From: Beijerinckiaceae bacterium
GTDB taxonomy: Bacteria > Pseudomonadota > Alphaproteobacteria > Rhizobiales > Beijerinckiaceae
Reading direction: 5' to 3'
NCBI GenBank assembly: GCA_024304885.1
Contig: JALJOM010000003.1
Span: 530,110 to 594,109 of the forward strand
Length of the DNA stretch: 64,000 nucleotides
Positions 7,940-14,909 of this stretch are shown here, one piece after another. Position numbers and translations under genes: made by a program. Positions within the stretch are counted from its first letter, which is position 1. Every line of letters begins with the position of its first letter. Under the pieces are notes generated by a model. It did no database searches. It had not been told where the DNA came from and worked only from the letters and a program-made list of their open reading frames with translations.

Positions 7940-10416
7940 ACGTGCACCCTCTCGACAAGTTCGCGCCGCTGGCTCCGCACGAGCTGGCGAGCGGGCCGGC
8001 GCCGCAACGCGAGGACGATCCCGGCGAATGCGTCTTGCCCGTGCCGGACGCTGCACCGCCCTGCCCGTCATCGCATCATCGGCTCGGCTCGCCGTCATGC
8101 AGATGGACCTATCGCGATGCGGCCGGCGCCACGTTGTTTTATGTCTGCCGTTTCGATCCTTCGGCAAGCTCGGGAGCGGACGGCAAGGAATTCCGTCCGC
8201 TGTCGTTGTGGCGCGCGCCGAATGATAGGCTCGAATGGCGATGGAAATCGGTTCCCGAGCCGCGGCCGATCTACAATCTCGACAAGGTCGCGGCCGACAC
8301 GCAAGCGCCACTTGTGGTTTGCGAGGGCGAGAAAGCAACCGATGCTGCCGCGCGTGTCTTTTCGAAAAGCATCGCGACGACATCGCCCGGCGGATCGCAA
8401 GCGGCATCGAAAGCCGATTGGTCGCCGCTCGCCGGACGCAAGGTGTTGCTCTGGCCCGACAATGACGAGCCGGGCTCGAAATTTGCGCACAAGGTGGCGT
8501 CGGTTCTCGCCGGGCTCGGGTGCGACGTATCGATCATCGATGCGCAAGCGCTGGCGAGCATCGATCCGCAAGGTGGCTCGCGCGAGCCTTTACATGGTTG
8601 GGACGCGGCCGATGCTGTCGCCGAGTGGCAGGACCTCGGCGCGTTGCGCAAATCCGCGGTAGGCTTCGTCGAGCCCTACCATCAAGCGCCGCAATTCGTC
8701 GATTGGGGCGACTTCACCATGGATGCGCGGGGCCTGACACAAGAGGTCACGAAAGGCCGCGGCGAGAATGCCACGACGGAGAACGTGTGGATCGCCGCGC
8801 CATTCGAAATCCTCGGCGCGTGCCGTGATCCTCATGGCCGTGCGTGGGGAAAGTTCCTGCGGTGGCGCGATGCCGATGGCCGAGAGCATGTGCGGCATGT
8901 CGCCGATGCAGCGCTGCAAGGCGAGCCCGCTGCGCTTTGTGCCGACCTCGCATCGGATGGCTTGGGGATCAATCGATCGCAGCAAAGGGCGCTCGCGAAC
9001 TACCTGAGCGGCGCAACGGTCACGGGTCGCGTGACCGTGGTCAACCGGACCGGCTGGCACGACATCGGCGGTCAATCCGTCTTCATGCTGGCCGAGCAAA
9101 TCAGTGCCCCACGTGGCACCGAGACGGTCATCCTCGATGCTGCGGCGATCGGACCCTACGAGGCGTGCGGATCGCTGAAGGACTGGCAGGAGGGCATCGG
9201 TCGGCTTTCGAGAGGCCACGCCTTGCCGGTGCTCGCGATCTCTGCCGCGCTTGCCGGTCCGTTGCTTCATCTCGCCGGGCAAGAGGGCGGCGGCGTCCAT
9301 GTCTTCGGCGGATCGTCCAAGGGCAAGACGACCTTGCTCCAAATGGCGGCGTCGGTTTGGGGCCGCGGTGCGACGCCCGGCTATGTGCGGGCTTGGCGCG
9401 CCACGGCGAACGGGCTCGAGGGCGCGGCGGCTTCGGCATCGGACACGTTGCTCGTGCTCGACGAGCTCGGCGTCGTGGATGCGCGGGACGCGGCGGCGGC
9501 GATCTATGGTCTTGCCAATGGCGCGGGGAAGCAGCGCGCGGCGCGTGACGGCTCCTTGCGCGAACCGAAGTCGTGGCGGGTGCTCGTGCTCTCGACCGGC
9601 GAGGTCCCGACCGAAGCCAAGCTCGCCGAGGACACGGGCCGCAAGGCGCGCGCCGGCCAATTGGTGCGGCTTCTCGACATTCCCGCAGATCGGGGGGCGG
9701 GCTTCGGCGTCTTCGACCACGGCGGGCGCGACGGCAACCCTGGCACCCTCGCCGAGGACTGCAAGCACGCGGCGATTTCGGCTTATGGCACGGCGGGGCC
9801 TGATTTCGTGCGGCGGATCATCCGGGAAGGTGCGGACGACATCGGCGGCAAGGTGCGCGACATCGTTTCAGGATTCGTCGCGCGCGAGGTCGAGACGGGC
9901 GCCGATGGTCAGATCATGCGCGCCGCGCAACGGCTCGGATTGATCGCGGCGGCGGGCGAGCTGGCGACGGCTTTGGGCATCGTTCGTTGGCAGCAAGGCG
10001 AGGCCGACGCGGCGGCGGCATGGGCTCTTGCCCGTTGGGTCGAGAGGCGCGGCGGGACCGAGCCCGCGGAAGTCCGGCAAGCCATCGAGCAAGTTCGGCT
10101 CGTCATCGAGCAGCATGGCGAGGCCCGGTTCGATGCCTTGGAGGATCGCGACGCCAAGCCGGCGAGCAACCGGCTCGGCTGGCGCAAGGGCAGCGGTGCC
10201 GCACGGGAATGGTGGATTCCACCGGAAGTCTGGAAGGCCGAGATTTGCGCGGGGCTCGATTCGACCATGGTTGCCCGGACCCTCGCCGAGCGGGGGATGC
10301 TGCGCACCCAAGGGGGACGCGGCTTTCAGTGCAAGGTCAACCTCGGAGGTGAGCGGCGAGCGCAAGCTTATGTCCTGACCGCGGCCATCATCGACGGGGG
10401 CTCCGATGCGTCCTGA
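7936..10416 (+). CDS. Toprim-DUF927 primase/helicase of the element
   Basis: This 826-residue replication protein has a toprim-like region first (about 110-205), with acidic residues in VVCEGEKATDAA (Glu130, Glu132) and LLWPDNDEPG (Asp175, Asp177). Next is a DUF927-type P-loop domain (about 270-620) with Walker A GGSSKGKTT at 458-466 and Walker B LLVLDELG at about 504-511. The typical DUF927 tail with LSTGE follows. The C-terminus (WWIPPEVWKAEIC) is a winged-helix-like end. The ATG at 7936 overlaps the previous stop (ATGA) and was chosen over a longer frame that runs through the upstream gene. Such proteins start replication of P4-like and satellite elements. Confidence 0.85.
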   Translation: MNVHPLDKFAPLAPHELASGPAPQREDDPGECVLPVPDAAPPCPSSHHRLGSPSCRWTYRDAAGATLFYVCRFDPSASSGADGKEFRPLSLWRAPNDRLEWRWKSVPEPRPIYNLDKVAADTQAPLVVCEGEKATDAAARVFSKSIATTSPGGSQAASKADWSPLAGRKVLLWPDNDEPGSKFAHKVASVLAGLGCDVSIIDAQALASIDPQGGSREPLHGWDAADAVAEWQDLGALRKSAVGFVEPYHQAPQFVDWGDFTMDARGLTQEVTKGRGENATTENVWIAAPFEILGACRDPHGRAWGKFLRWRDADGREHVRHVADAALQGEPAALCADLASDGLGINRSQQRALANYLSGATVTGRVTVVNRTGWHDIGGQSVFMLAEQISAPRGTETVILDAAAIGPYEACGSLKDWQEGIGRLSRGHALPVLAISAALAGPLLHLAGQEGGGVHVFGGSSKGKTTLLQMAASVWGRGATPGYVRAWRATANGLEGAAASASDTLLVLDELGVVDARDAAAAIYGLANGAGKQRAARDGSLREPKSWRVLVLSTGEVPTEAKLAEDTGRKARAGQLVRLLDIPADRGAGFGVFDHGGRDGNPGTLAEDCKHAAISAYGTAGPDFVRRIIREGADDIGGKVRDIVSGFVAREVETGADGQIMRAAQRLGLIAAAGELATALGIVRWQQGEADAAAAWALARWVERRGGTEPAEVRQAIEQVRLVIEQHGEARFDALEDRDAKPASNRLGWRKGSGAAREWWIPPEVWKAEICAGLDSTMVARTLAERGMLRTQGGRGFQCKVNLGGERRAQAYVLTAAIIDGGSDAS

Positions 10417-11032
10417 GCTTGCAGCGAAGCTCGATCGGATTGCACGCGGGGACTTTGGTCAAGAATCCGTTCGAACCGATGGAACGTTGGAACGTACTGA
10501 CAAAGTTCCAACAAGTGGCCCGAACAAAGATCTGCAATTTCAACGGCGTTCCAACAGTTCCAAGCGTTCCAACACGAAAACAGCAAGTTTGGAGAAGGCG
10601 CATTTTAGCGTCGGAACTTGCGTTGGAACAGGATCCGAACCGCGGCCTGTAGGCTATTCCGAGCCCGATCCTGCCGACCTTGAGGAGCGTGCGGCAATGG
10701 CCATGGGCGACGTGCCCGAGCCCTATCTCGATGCTTGGGCGCGGCTGCAAATGCAAAAGCCCTTACGAGTTTCGGATGATGCATGGCGCCGAGCGATCGA
10801 CGACGCGGGCCGCTTTCTCGACCAATGGGCCAGCCTTGCCCTCGAATACGGATGGACGGCGGGCGATCTTTTCGACGTGCCGCGCGATGGTCGCTCGGGT
10901 CTTGCCTGGTTCCTGCGCGGCGCCGAGGTGCGGGCGCTCGGACCGCAGCATGCGGCGCTAGTGGATGGTCGCGACTATGACAGAGTGACCCGAGGCGAGC
11001 CCCTCATTCCACCGGCGAAGCGCGGGGGGTGA
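10406..11032 (+). CDS. Unknown element protein, 208 residues
   Basis: The start overlaps the end of the primase gene by 11 bases, and the stop overlaps the XRE gene start, so it belongs to the same operon. The first 85 residues are low complexity, rich in Ser, Thr, Asn and Lys (TSGPNKDLQFQRRSNSSKRS) and probably disordered. The C-terminal part (about 90-205) is a compact helical domain with YLDAWARLQMQKP, WRRAIDDAGRFLDQWASLA and DLFDVPRDGRSGLAWFLRG. That domain is often seen next to primases in Hyphomicrobiales mobile elements, with no assigned function. DNA of the disordered part is less GC-rich than its surroundings. Confidence 0.65.
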   Translation: MRPELAAKLDRIARGDFGQESVRTDGTLERTDKVPTSGPNKDLQFQRRSNSSKRSNTKTASLEKAHFSVGTCVGTGSEPRPVGYSEPDPADLEERAAMAMGDVPEPYLDAWARLQMQKPLRVSDDAWRRAIDDAGRFLDQWASLALEYGWTAGDLFDVPRDGRSGLAWFLRGAEVRALGPQHAALVDGRDYDRVTRGEPLIPPAKRGG

Positions 11033-11274
11033 TGATGACAGCCGGCAATAGCGAGTTGACGCCCGAGCAGCTTCGCGGCGCGCGGGCGATGCTCGGATGG
11101 TCGCCGCAGCGCCTTGCCGAACGTTCCGGCACGCATCGGCGCACGATACGGAAGATCGAGCAGGGACGGATCGCCAAGCCGCAACGGAAGACCACGGCCC
11201 GCATCGTCGGAGCGCTCCAAGCTGGCGGGGTCGAATTCTTGGAGCGGGGCGCAATCCGGTTGAAAGGTTCCTGA
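11032..11274 (+). CDS. XRE-family helix-turn-helix regulator
   Basis: This 80-residue protein has a Cro/C1-type HTH at about 13-50 (EQLRGARAMLGWSPQRLAER, then HRRTIRKIEQGRI) and a short C-terminal extension ending GGVEFLERGAIRLKG, a common ending in small XRE regulators of mobile elements. The ATG at 11032 overlaps the previous TGA by one base; a GTG three bases earlier is also possible. It closes the replication operon and may control it. Confidence 0.8.
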   Translation: MMTAGNSELTPEQLRGARAMLGWSPQRLAERSGTHRRTIRKIEQGRIAKPQRKTTARIVGALQAGGVEFLERGAIRLKGS

Positions 11275-11370
11275 TCGGAATTTTCCGGTGCGGTAAAACG
11301 CGCGCGCGTGCGCGAGGCTACGGCAAGGACACGATTGCGCGCCTACGTACCGGCTCGGAATTCCCGGGCA

Positions 11371-11384
11371 CTATATAACCCGCG
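11371..11384 (+). promoter_or_regulatory. Element motif CTATATAACCCGCG
   Basis: This is the second copy of the CTATAWAA-CCGCG motif. It lies about 48 bases upstream of the 62-residue gene, a possible -10 box and operator. Confidence 0.35.
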
Positions 11385-11431
11385 CGCGAGGCCGGCGGGC
11401 AGGCAAGCCGACGCGATAAGGGGCGCATGTG

Positions 11432-11620
11432 ATGGAACCCGAGCCGACCAGGGACGATATGCCATGCGAGCGGGCCATACGGGAGTTCCGTTCGATCGCG
11501 TCGAGAATCGACCGGCTCCGGCTCGACTTAGAGCGTATCGAACGGAGCCTCGTCGAGGTCCTGCGCAAGATGCCGAAGAAGCAGGGAGCCGCAGCGGAGC
11601 CCGAGGAATACCCTTCTTGA
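11432..11620 (+). CDS. Small coiled-coil protein
   Basis: This 62-residue, highly charged protein is mostly one predicted helix (about 12-48, IREFRSIASRIDRLRLDLER) with heptad spacing of Ile and Leu, then a basic and acidic tail ending EEYPS. It resembles short helper proteins found beside terminase genes, but no family is recognised. A CTATATAA-CCGCG promoter-like motif lies upstream. A GTG three bases earlier is an alternative start. Confidence 0.5.
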   Translation: MEPEPTRDDMPCERAIREFRSIASRIDRLRLDLERIERSLVEVLRKMPKKQGAAAEPEEYPS

Positions 11621-11654
11621 CCACGCCCGGCGGTGAAGCGCTGAATTTTCCCGC

Positions 11655-11668
11655 CTATAAAAGCCGCG
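11655..11668 (+). promoter_or_regulatory. Element motif CTATAAAAGCCGCG
   Basis: This is the third copy of the motif, 64 bases before the terminase-small-like gene. It fits the idea of a promoter class shared by late genes of the element. Confidence 0.35.
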
Positions 11669-11731
11669 AGCGCTGTCGCGTTGTCAGACCTTCGCGGTGC
11701 ATCGTCGAATTCAATCGTAGGAGATCAAGCG

Positions 11732-12037
11732 ATGCCACGCGGTGGTAGGCGCGAGGGAGCGGGGCGGAAGCCCGGCACGGCGAATGTCAGGACCCGCGCG
11801 ATTGCCGAAAGGGCGCTGGCAGCGGGATTGTCACCGCTCGAATATCTCTTGTCGCTCGTGCGAGACGAAGTGCAACCGCAAGCCGTCCGGCTCGATGCGG
11901 CGAAGGCCGCAGCGCCTTACGTGCATCCGAGGCTCTCGTCGGTCGATTTGCGGGCGCAGGTCCAAAATGTCGAGGACTTACCCGATCACGAGCTTGCGGC
12001 AATTGCGCTCGGAAAGGGCGCCGAGGCGGTGGATTGA
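11732..12037 (+). CDS. Phage terminase-small-subunit-like protein
   Basis: This 101-residue protein begins MPRGGRREGAGRKPGTAN, a motif typical of small DNA-binding phage proteins often annotated as terminase small subunits. It has a central helix pair (LSPLEYLLSLVRDEV) and the AKAAAPYVHPRLSSVD signature shared by that group. GGAG lies about 8 bases before the ATG at 11732; a longer frame from 11681 lacks a good site. There is no large terminase subunit in the window. A lone small terminase on a satellite is used, in PICIs, to redirect helper-phage packaging. That role is inferred here; the family likeness is moderate. Confidence 0.65.
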   Translation: MPRGGRREGAGRKPGTANVRTRAIAERALAAGLSPLEYLLSLVRDEVQPQAVRLDAAKAAAPYVHPRLSSVDLRAQVQNVEDLPDHELAAIALGKGAEAVD

Positions 12038-12117
12038 TGGCTATTCGTTTTGCGCTCGGCGTCGATCCGTGTCCGCGTTTCGCCCTGAGAGAATTAGTCT
12101 CGGATCGGGTCGCGCGG

Positions 12118-12444
12118 TTATCGCTGGCGTGAAACGGGACGAGAGCCGGCAGACCGAACCTCGCGCAAATGCTGTTGCTTCAACGCCTGAATTTGCATTC
12201 CTGTCTCGATCATGCCGGCTTCGTAAGCGGCTTTGGCAGCTCCGTCGTAATCGCCGGCTGCGAGAAGCCTGCCGATGTTCTCGCGCTGCATCCGTTCGAA
12301 GCCGCGGCGAATGTTCCTGCCGAGGTCTTCCATCCCCGAGAAATCGACGCTCGGATATGGGTTCGGGCGCACGATGTAGATATCGCCGGCAAAAGCGGGC
12401 AATGTCGAGGCGGCAAGCATCGCCGCGGCGCAAATCGCTTTCAT
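12118..12444 (-). CDS. Small secreted protein
   Basis: This 108-residue protein has a clear signal peptide (MKAICAAAMLAASTLPAFAG, cleavage after AFA near residue 19). A mature helical part follows, with NIRRGFERMQRENIGRLLA and YDGAAKAAYEAGMIETGMQI, and a basic tail. AAAGGA is 6 bases before the ATG. It is the last gene before attR and points inward, as cargo genes often do. The function is unknown. Confidence 0.65.
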   Translation of the reverse strand: MKAICAAAMLAASTLPAFAGDIYIVRPNPYPSVDFSGMEDLGRNIRRGFERMQRENIGRLLAAGDYDGAAKAAYEAGMIETGMQIQALKQQHLREVRSAGSRPVSRQR

Positions 12445-12664
12445 GGGTCATTCCTTTGGATTCACGGAGAAGGGCTCGTCGGCAAATGAGCCGATCGAGA
12501 GAGACTTACAAACGATCTCACAAGTCAGGATTATCCTCAATGAGGATCCACGAGTTGACGGATTCGCGGGCTGCGGGTCCGCGCGGGCTGGCGTCGAATC
12601 CGGCTCGCACACGCACGCGACTTGCGATTGCACCTTTAGTCACGATCCCGAGCGCCGCTCCGAA

Positions 12665-12684
12665 ATGGGGTAAATTGTGGGGCG
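12665..12684 (+). promoter_or_regulatory. Candidate right arm-type integrase sites
   Basis: ATGGGGTAAA is followed directly by ATTGTGGGGCG, the same modules as at 3425-3449 in a different order. It lies 56 bases inside the right attachment core. Confidence 0.5.
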
Positions 12685-12739
12685 AGCGCCACAGCTTGCC
12701 GGCTAACCTAAGTTATTTCAATTGATTAGGCGTATCGAA

Positions 12740-12753
12740 TGGCGGAGGGAGCG
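12740..12753 (+). repeat. attR core: 3' end of tRNA-Ser
   Basis: This is the right copy of the 14-base repeat, overlapping the last 14 bases of tRNA-Ser(GGA) including CCA. The tRNA stays intact after integration. Confidence 0.8.
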
Positions 12754-12829
12754 GGATTCGAACCCGCGATACGGTTTCCCGTATACACACTTTCCAGGCG
12801 TGCGCCTTCAACCACTCGGCCACCCCTCC
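12740..12829 (-). tRNA. tRNA-Ser (anticodon GGA)
   Basis: This is a 90-base class II tRNA on the minus strand. The acceptor stem GGAGGGG pairs with TCCCTCC (one G-T pair), and the 3' end is encoded as GCCA. The D-arm region GGCCGAGTGGTTGAAGGC is typical of tRNA-Ser. The anticodon loop CTGGAAA contains GGA (12793-12795). A long variable arm (GTATACGGGAAACCGTAT) and the T loop GGTTCGAATCC follow. It reads UCU and UCC codons. It is the integration target of the element to its left. Confidence 0.97.
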
Positions 12830-12841
12830 AAGAACTCGCTC

Positions 12842-12888
12842 GAGCCTTTGCCGGCAGACCGGAAAAAGGTCCGCATCGCGAAAATACG
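12842..12888 (-). repeat. Palindromic intergenic repeat, family 1 (degenerate copy)
   Basis: On the minus strand it reads GTATTTTCGCGATGCGGACC ... CCGGCAAAGGCTC, matching the family pattern GCATTTTC-GCGACGCGAACCGG-...-GGAAAATGCTC found elsewhere in the window. It lies between tRNA-Ser and the TonB-domain gene. Confidence 0.45.
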
Positions 12889-13107
12889 GCACTGAAAATA
12901 GCGCGACGGCCCTCGTGAACCGTGCCGATCGGAAAGTGCTCTCGAACGAACCGAGCCGTCGGTTTCGTGCTCGGGCGCACGGGATCCGGCCGTGCCCCGG
13001 CACCGCGGGCGCGTCTGAATTGGCGCGCACTATAGTGCCGGGATGCGCGAGCGCAAGCCGACAAAAGCGCGGTCGGTCCGCGCTCCGGCGGCGCGGCAGC
13101 TCGAGCC

Positions 13108-13929
13108 TCAGCCGCCCATTCCGAAGGAGATATCGACCGCGAAGGTGCGGCGCGCGCCCGGCGGCGGCTTCGGAAACGGCGCCGCACGGTGAATCACGGC
13201 CAAGCTTTCGCCGTCGAGATCCCGGTCTCCGCTCGACCGTAGGAGGGCCGCCACCAGGACCCGACCGGCGTCGTCGAGCGCAAAGCCGACCACCGCCGTC
13301 CCGCGCGCGCGCCGCTGCGAGGCTCGCCTCGGGAATTGCTTGGCACGTTCGAGGTTTCCGACGACGGCGACGTCGTAGCGCATGGTCTCGTCGCCGTGCT
13401 CGGTCGGCATCGGGACCGGTACCGCTCGGATAAGCTCTTGCGCTAGAGCGGTTGCCGATCCGGCCGAATCGGTAGCCCGCTCTGCATGCTTGTCTGGTCG
13501 CATCTTTTCGACGCGAACCGGTGCCCCTTTCGCTGGAAACTGGTTTAGGCCGAGAGTGGACGACGGATCCGGGCGCGGTCGTTGCTCGGGCTGCGCCGCG
13601 GGCGGCTCGATCACGCCGGACGAAGCCGTCTCGATCGAGGGCGTGAGCTGTTCCACCTTGCGTGCCGGCTCCGCCGGCCGCTCCCGCGAAGGTTCGGCCG
13701 GCGTCTGCAGGCCCGGCGCGATCACGACCTCGACGTCGATTGCGCGCGAAGCCGCGACAGGCTCGAAGGGTCGCTCGAGAAGCGCGAGCCCGAGCACCCC
13801 CAAGCTCTGCAAGAACAGCGAGGCGAGGGCACCTCCGGCGAGCGAGCGACGACCCGACGAGACCGACCGGGTCGCGCTCGATCCGGGAAGGAAGCGGTCG
13901 GCCGGGACGGCGACGAGGGCTTGCGCCAT
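13108..13929 (-). CDS. TonB C-terminal-domain protein with an embedded repeat
   Basis: This 273-residue protein has a hydrophobic N-terminal segment (about 28-53, [20 protein letters not shown]), a long Pro/Glu/Ala-rich periplasmic linker, and a C-terminal TonB fold (about 185-270). The fold has [40 protein letters not shown] and the end [13 protein letters not shown]. TonB proteins pass energy from ExbBD to outer-membrane transporters. No exbBD or receptor gene is adjacent. Residues about 127-163 ([20 protein letters not shown] onward) are encoded by a palindromic repeat that is intergenic elsewhere, so the linker was lengthened in frame by that repeat. Confidence 0.8.
   Translation of the reverse strand: MAQALVAVPADRFLPGSSATRSVSSGRRSLAGGALASLFLQSLGVLGLALLERPFEPVAASRAIDVEVVIAPGLQTPAEPSRERPAEPARKVEQLTPSIETASSGVIEPPAAQPEQRPRPDPSSTLGLNQFPAKGAPVRVEKMRPDKHAERATDSAGSATALAQELIRAVPVPMPTEHGDETMRYDVAVVGNLERAKQFPRRASQRRARGTAVVGFALDDAGRVLVAALLRSSGDRDLDGESLAVIHRAAPFPKPPPGARRTFAVDISFGMGG
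13443..13548 (+). repeat. Palindromic repeat inside the TonB-domain gene
   Basis: It starts with an AGAGCGG...CCGCTCT inverted repeat (13446-13483), followed by CATCTTTTCGACGCGAACCG and CTTTCGCTGGAAAC. The second part matches the family-1 intergenic repeats at 38321, 45690 and 58447. The whole segment is read in frame on the minus strand. Confidence 0.6.
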
Positions 13930-14103
13930 GCAATATGCACTCGATGCGATACAATCCGGGCCGGATCCGGCTCGGACTCCACCCTGTCACATAGGACGAC
14001 CAGGTTGCGCGGAGCTGGAGATGCGAGCCGCGGACATGATGAACGAAATGCGCCGGGACCAGCGTAGCGGAACCCGGCCATAGCCTGTCGAGCGACACCG
14101 CAC

Positions 14104-14823
14104 ATGATCGACGCCGACCTCGAAGCACGCCTGCTCTACCGCGACGCCTTGATGCTCGTCCTCGACAAGCCCGCGGGGATTGCTGTTCACAGAGGCCCGA
14201 AAGGTGGCGAGAACCTCGAGGCCGCGTTCCACACCTTGCGGTTCGGCCTGCCGAGAAACCCCGCCCTGGCACATCGGCTCGATCGCGACACCTCGGGCTG
14301 CCTCGTCCTCGGGCGACATCGCAAGGCGCTCGAGAAGCTCGGGCTCTTGTTCAAGCAAGGCAAGATCGAGAAGCGCTATTGGGCGATCGTCCTGGGCGGG
14401 CCGGCCGAGGACCGGGGCCTGATCGATCTGCCGCTCGACAGGCTCGATCGCAGCCGCGGCTGGTGGATGAAGGTCGATCCCCTGGGGCTGCCCGCGCGGA
14501 CGGAATGGACGGTGCTCGGGCGTGGCGACCGTCTCGCCCTGCTCGAGCTCAGACCTTTGACCGGTCGCACCCACCAATTGCGCGTGCATTGCGCCGCGCT
14601 GGGCTTTGCGATCCTCGGCGACCCGATCTACGGGCAGGGGGGCGCAACCGGCTTGCAGCTTCACGCCCGCAGCGTCACGATCCCGCTCTACAAGGCCAAG
14701 CCGCCGATCGAGGTCGAGGCTCCGATCCCCGAGCCCATGCGTGCTATCCTCGACGCTCGAGGGCTCGGGCCGCGAGACGACATCGCGCCCACCCGCGACC
14801 GCGAAGCCGAGAGCTCCACATAG
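14104..14823 (+). CDS. RluA-family RNA pseudouridine synthase
   Basis: This 239-residue protein has the family signature HRLDRDTSGCLVLG at about 59-72, with the catalytic Asp in RLDRDTSG. A KIEKRYWAIVLG strand follows, then the second motif LTGRTHQLRVHCAALGFAIL. It has no S4 domain and is the short, catalytic-only form. It changes uridines in rRNA or tRNA to pseudouridine; the exact site cannot be told. It is divergent from the TonB-domain gene, about 175 bases away. The protein ends just upstream of the tyrosinase gene with no shared function evident. Confidence 0.9.
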   Translation: MIDADLEARLLYRDALMLVLDKPAGIAVHRGPKGGENLEAAFHTLRFGLPRNPALAHRLDRDTSGCLVLGRHRKALEKLGLLFKQGKIEKRYWAIVLGGPAEDRGLIDLPLDRLDRSRGWWMKVDPLGLPARTEWTVLGRGDRLALLELRPLTGRTHQLRVHCAALGFAILGDPIYGQGGATGLQLHARSVTIPLYKAKPPIEVEAPIPEPMRAILDARGLGPRDDIAPTRDREAESST

Positions 14824-14909
14824 GTCGTGGGCCGAGCGCCACGAGGCTGCGAGGCCGAGCAAATACGGCACGGTGGAGCCGCAGCTCGATCGACGAGGGA
14901 GGGTGACAC

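Larger units (their letters stand above)
3293..12753. mobile_element. tRNA-Ser-integrated phage-satellite-like element, about 9.5 kb
   Basis: A 14-base exact direct repeat bounds the element: TGGCGGAGGGAGCG at 3293-3306 and 12740-12753. The right copy is the last 14 bases of a tRNA-Ser gene including its CCA end, a classic tyrosine-integrase target. The integrase starts 146 bases inside the left repeat. Inside are, in order, integrase, a low-GC membrane protein, a 410-residue unknown, an AlpA-like HTH protein, a two-gene primase/helicase, unknowns, an XRE regulator, a terminase-small-like protein and a small secreted protein. No capsid, tail, lysis or conjugation genes are present. Size and content resemble phage-inducible chromosomal islands or P4-like satellites. 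The element boundaries are well supported; the satellite lifestyle is inference. Confidence 0.85.
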
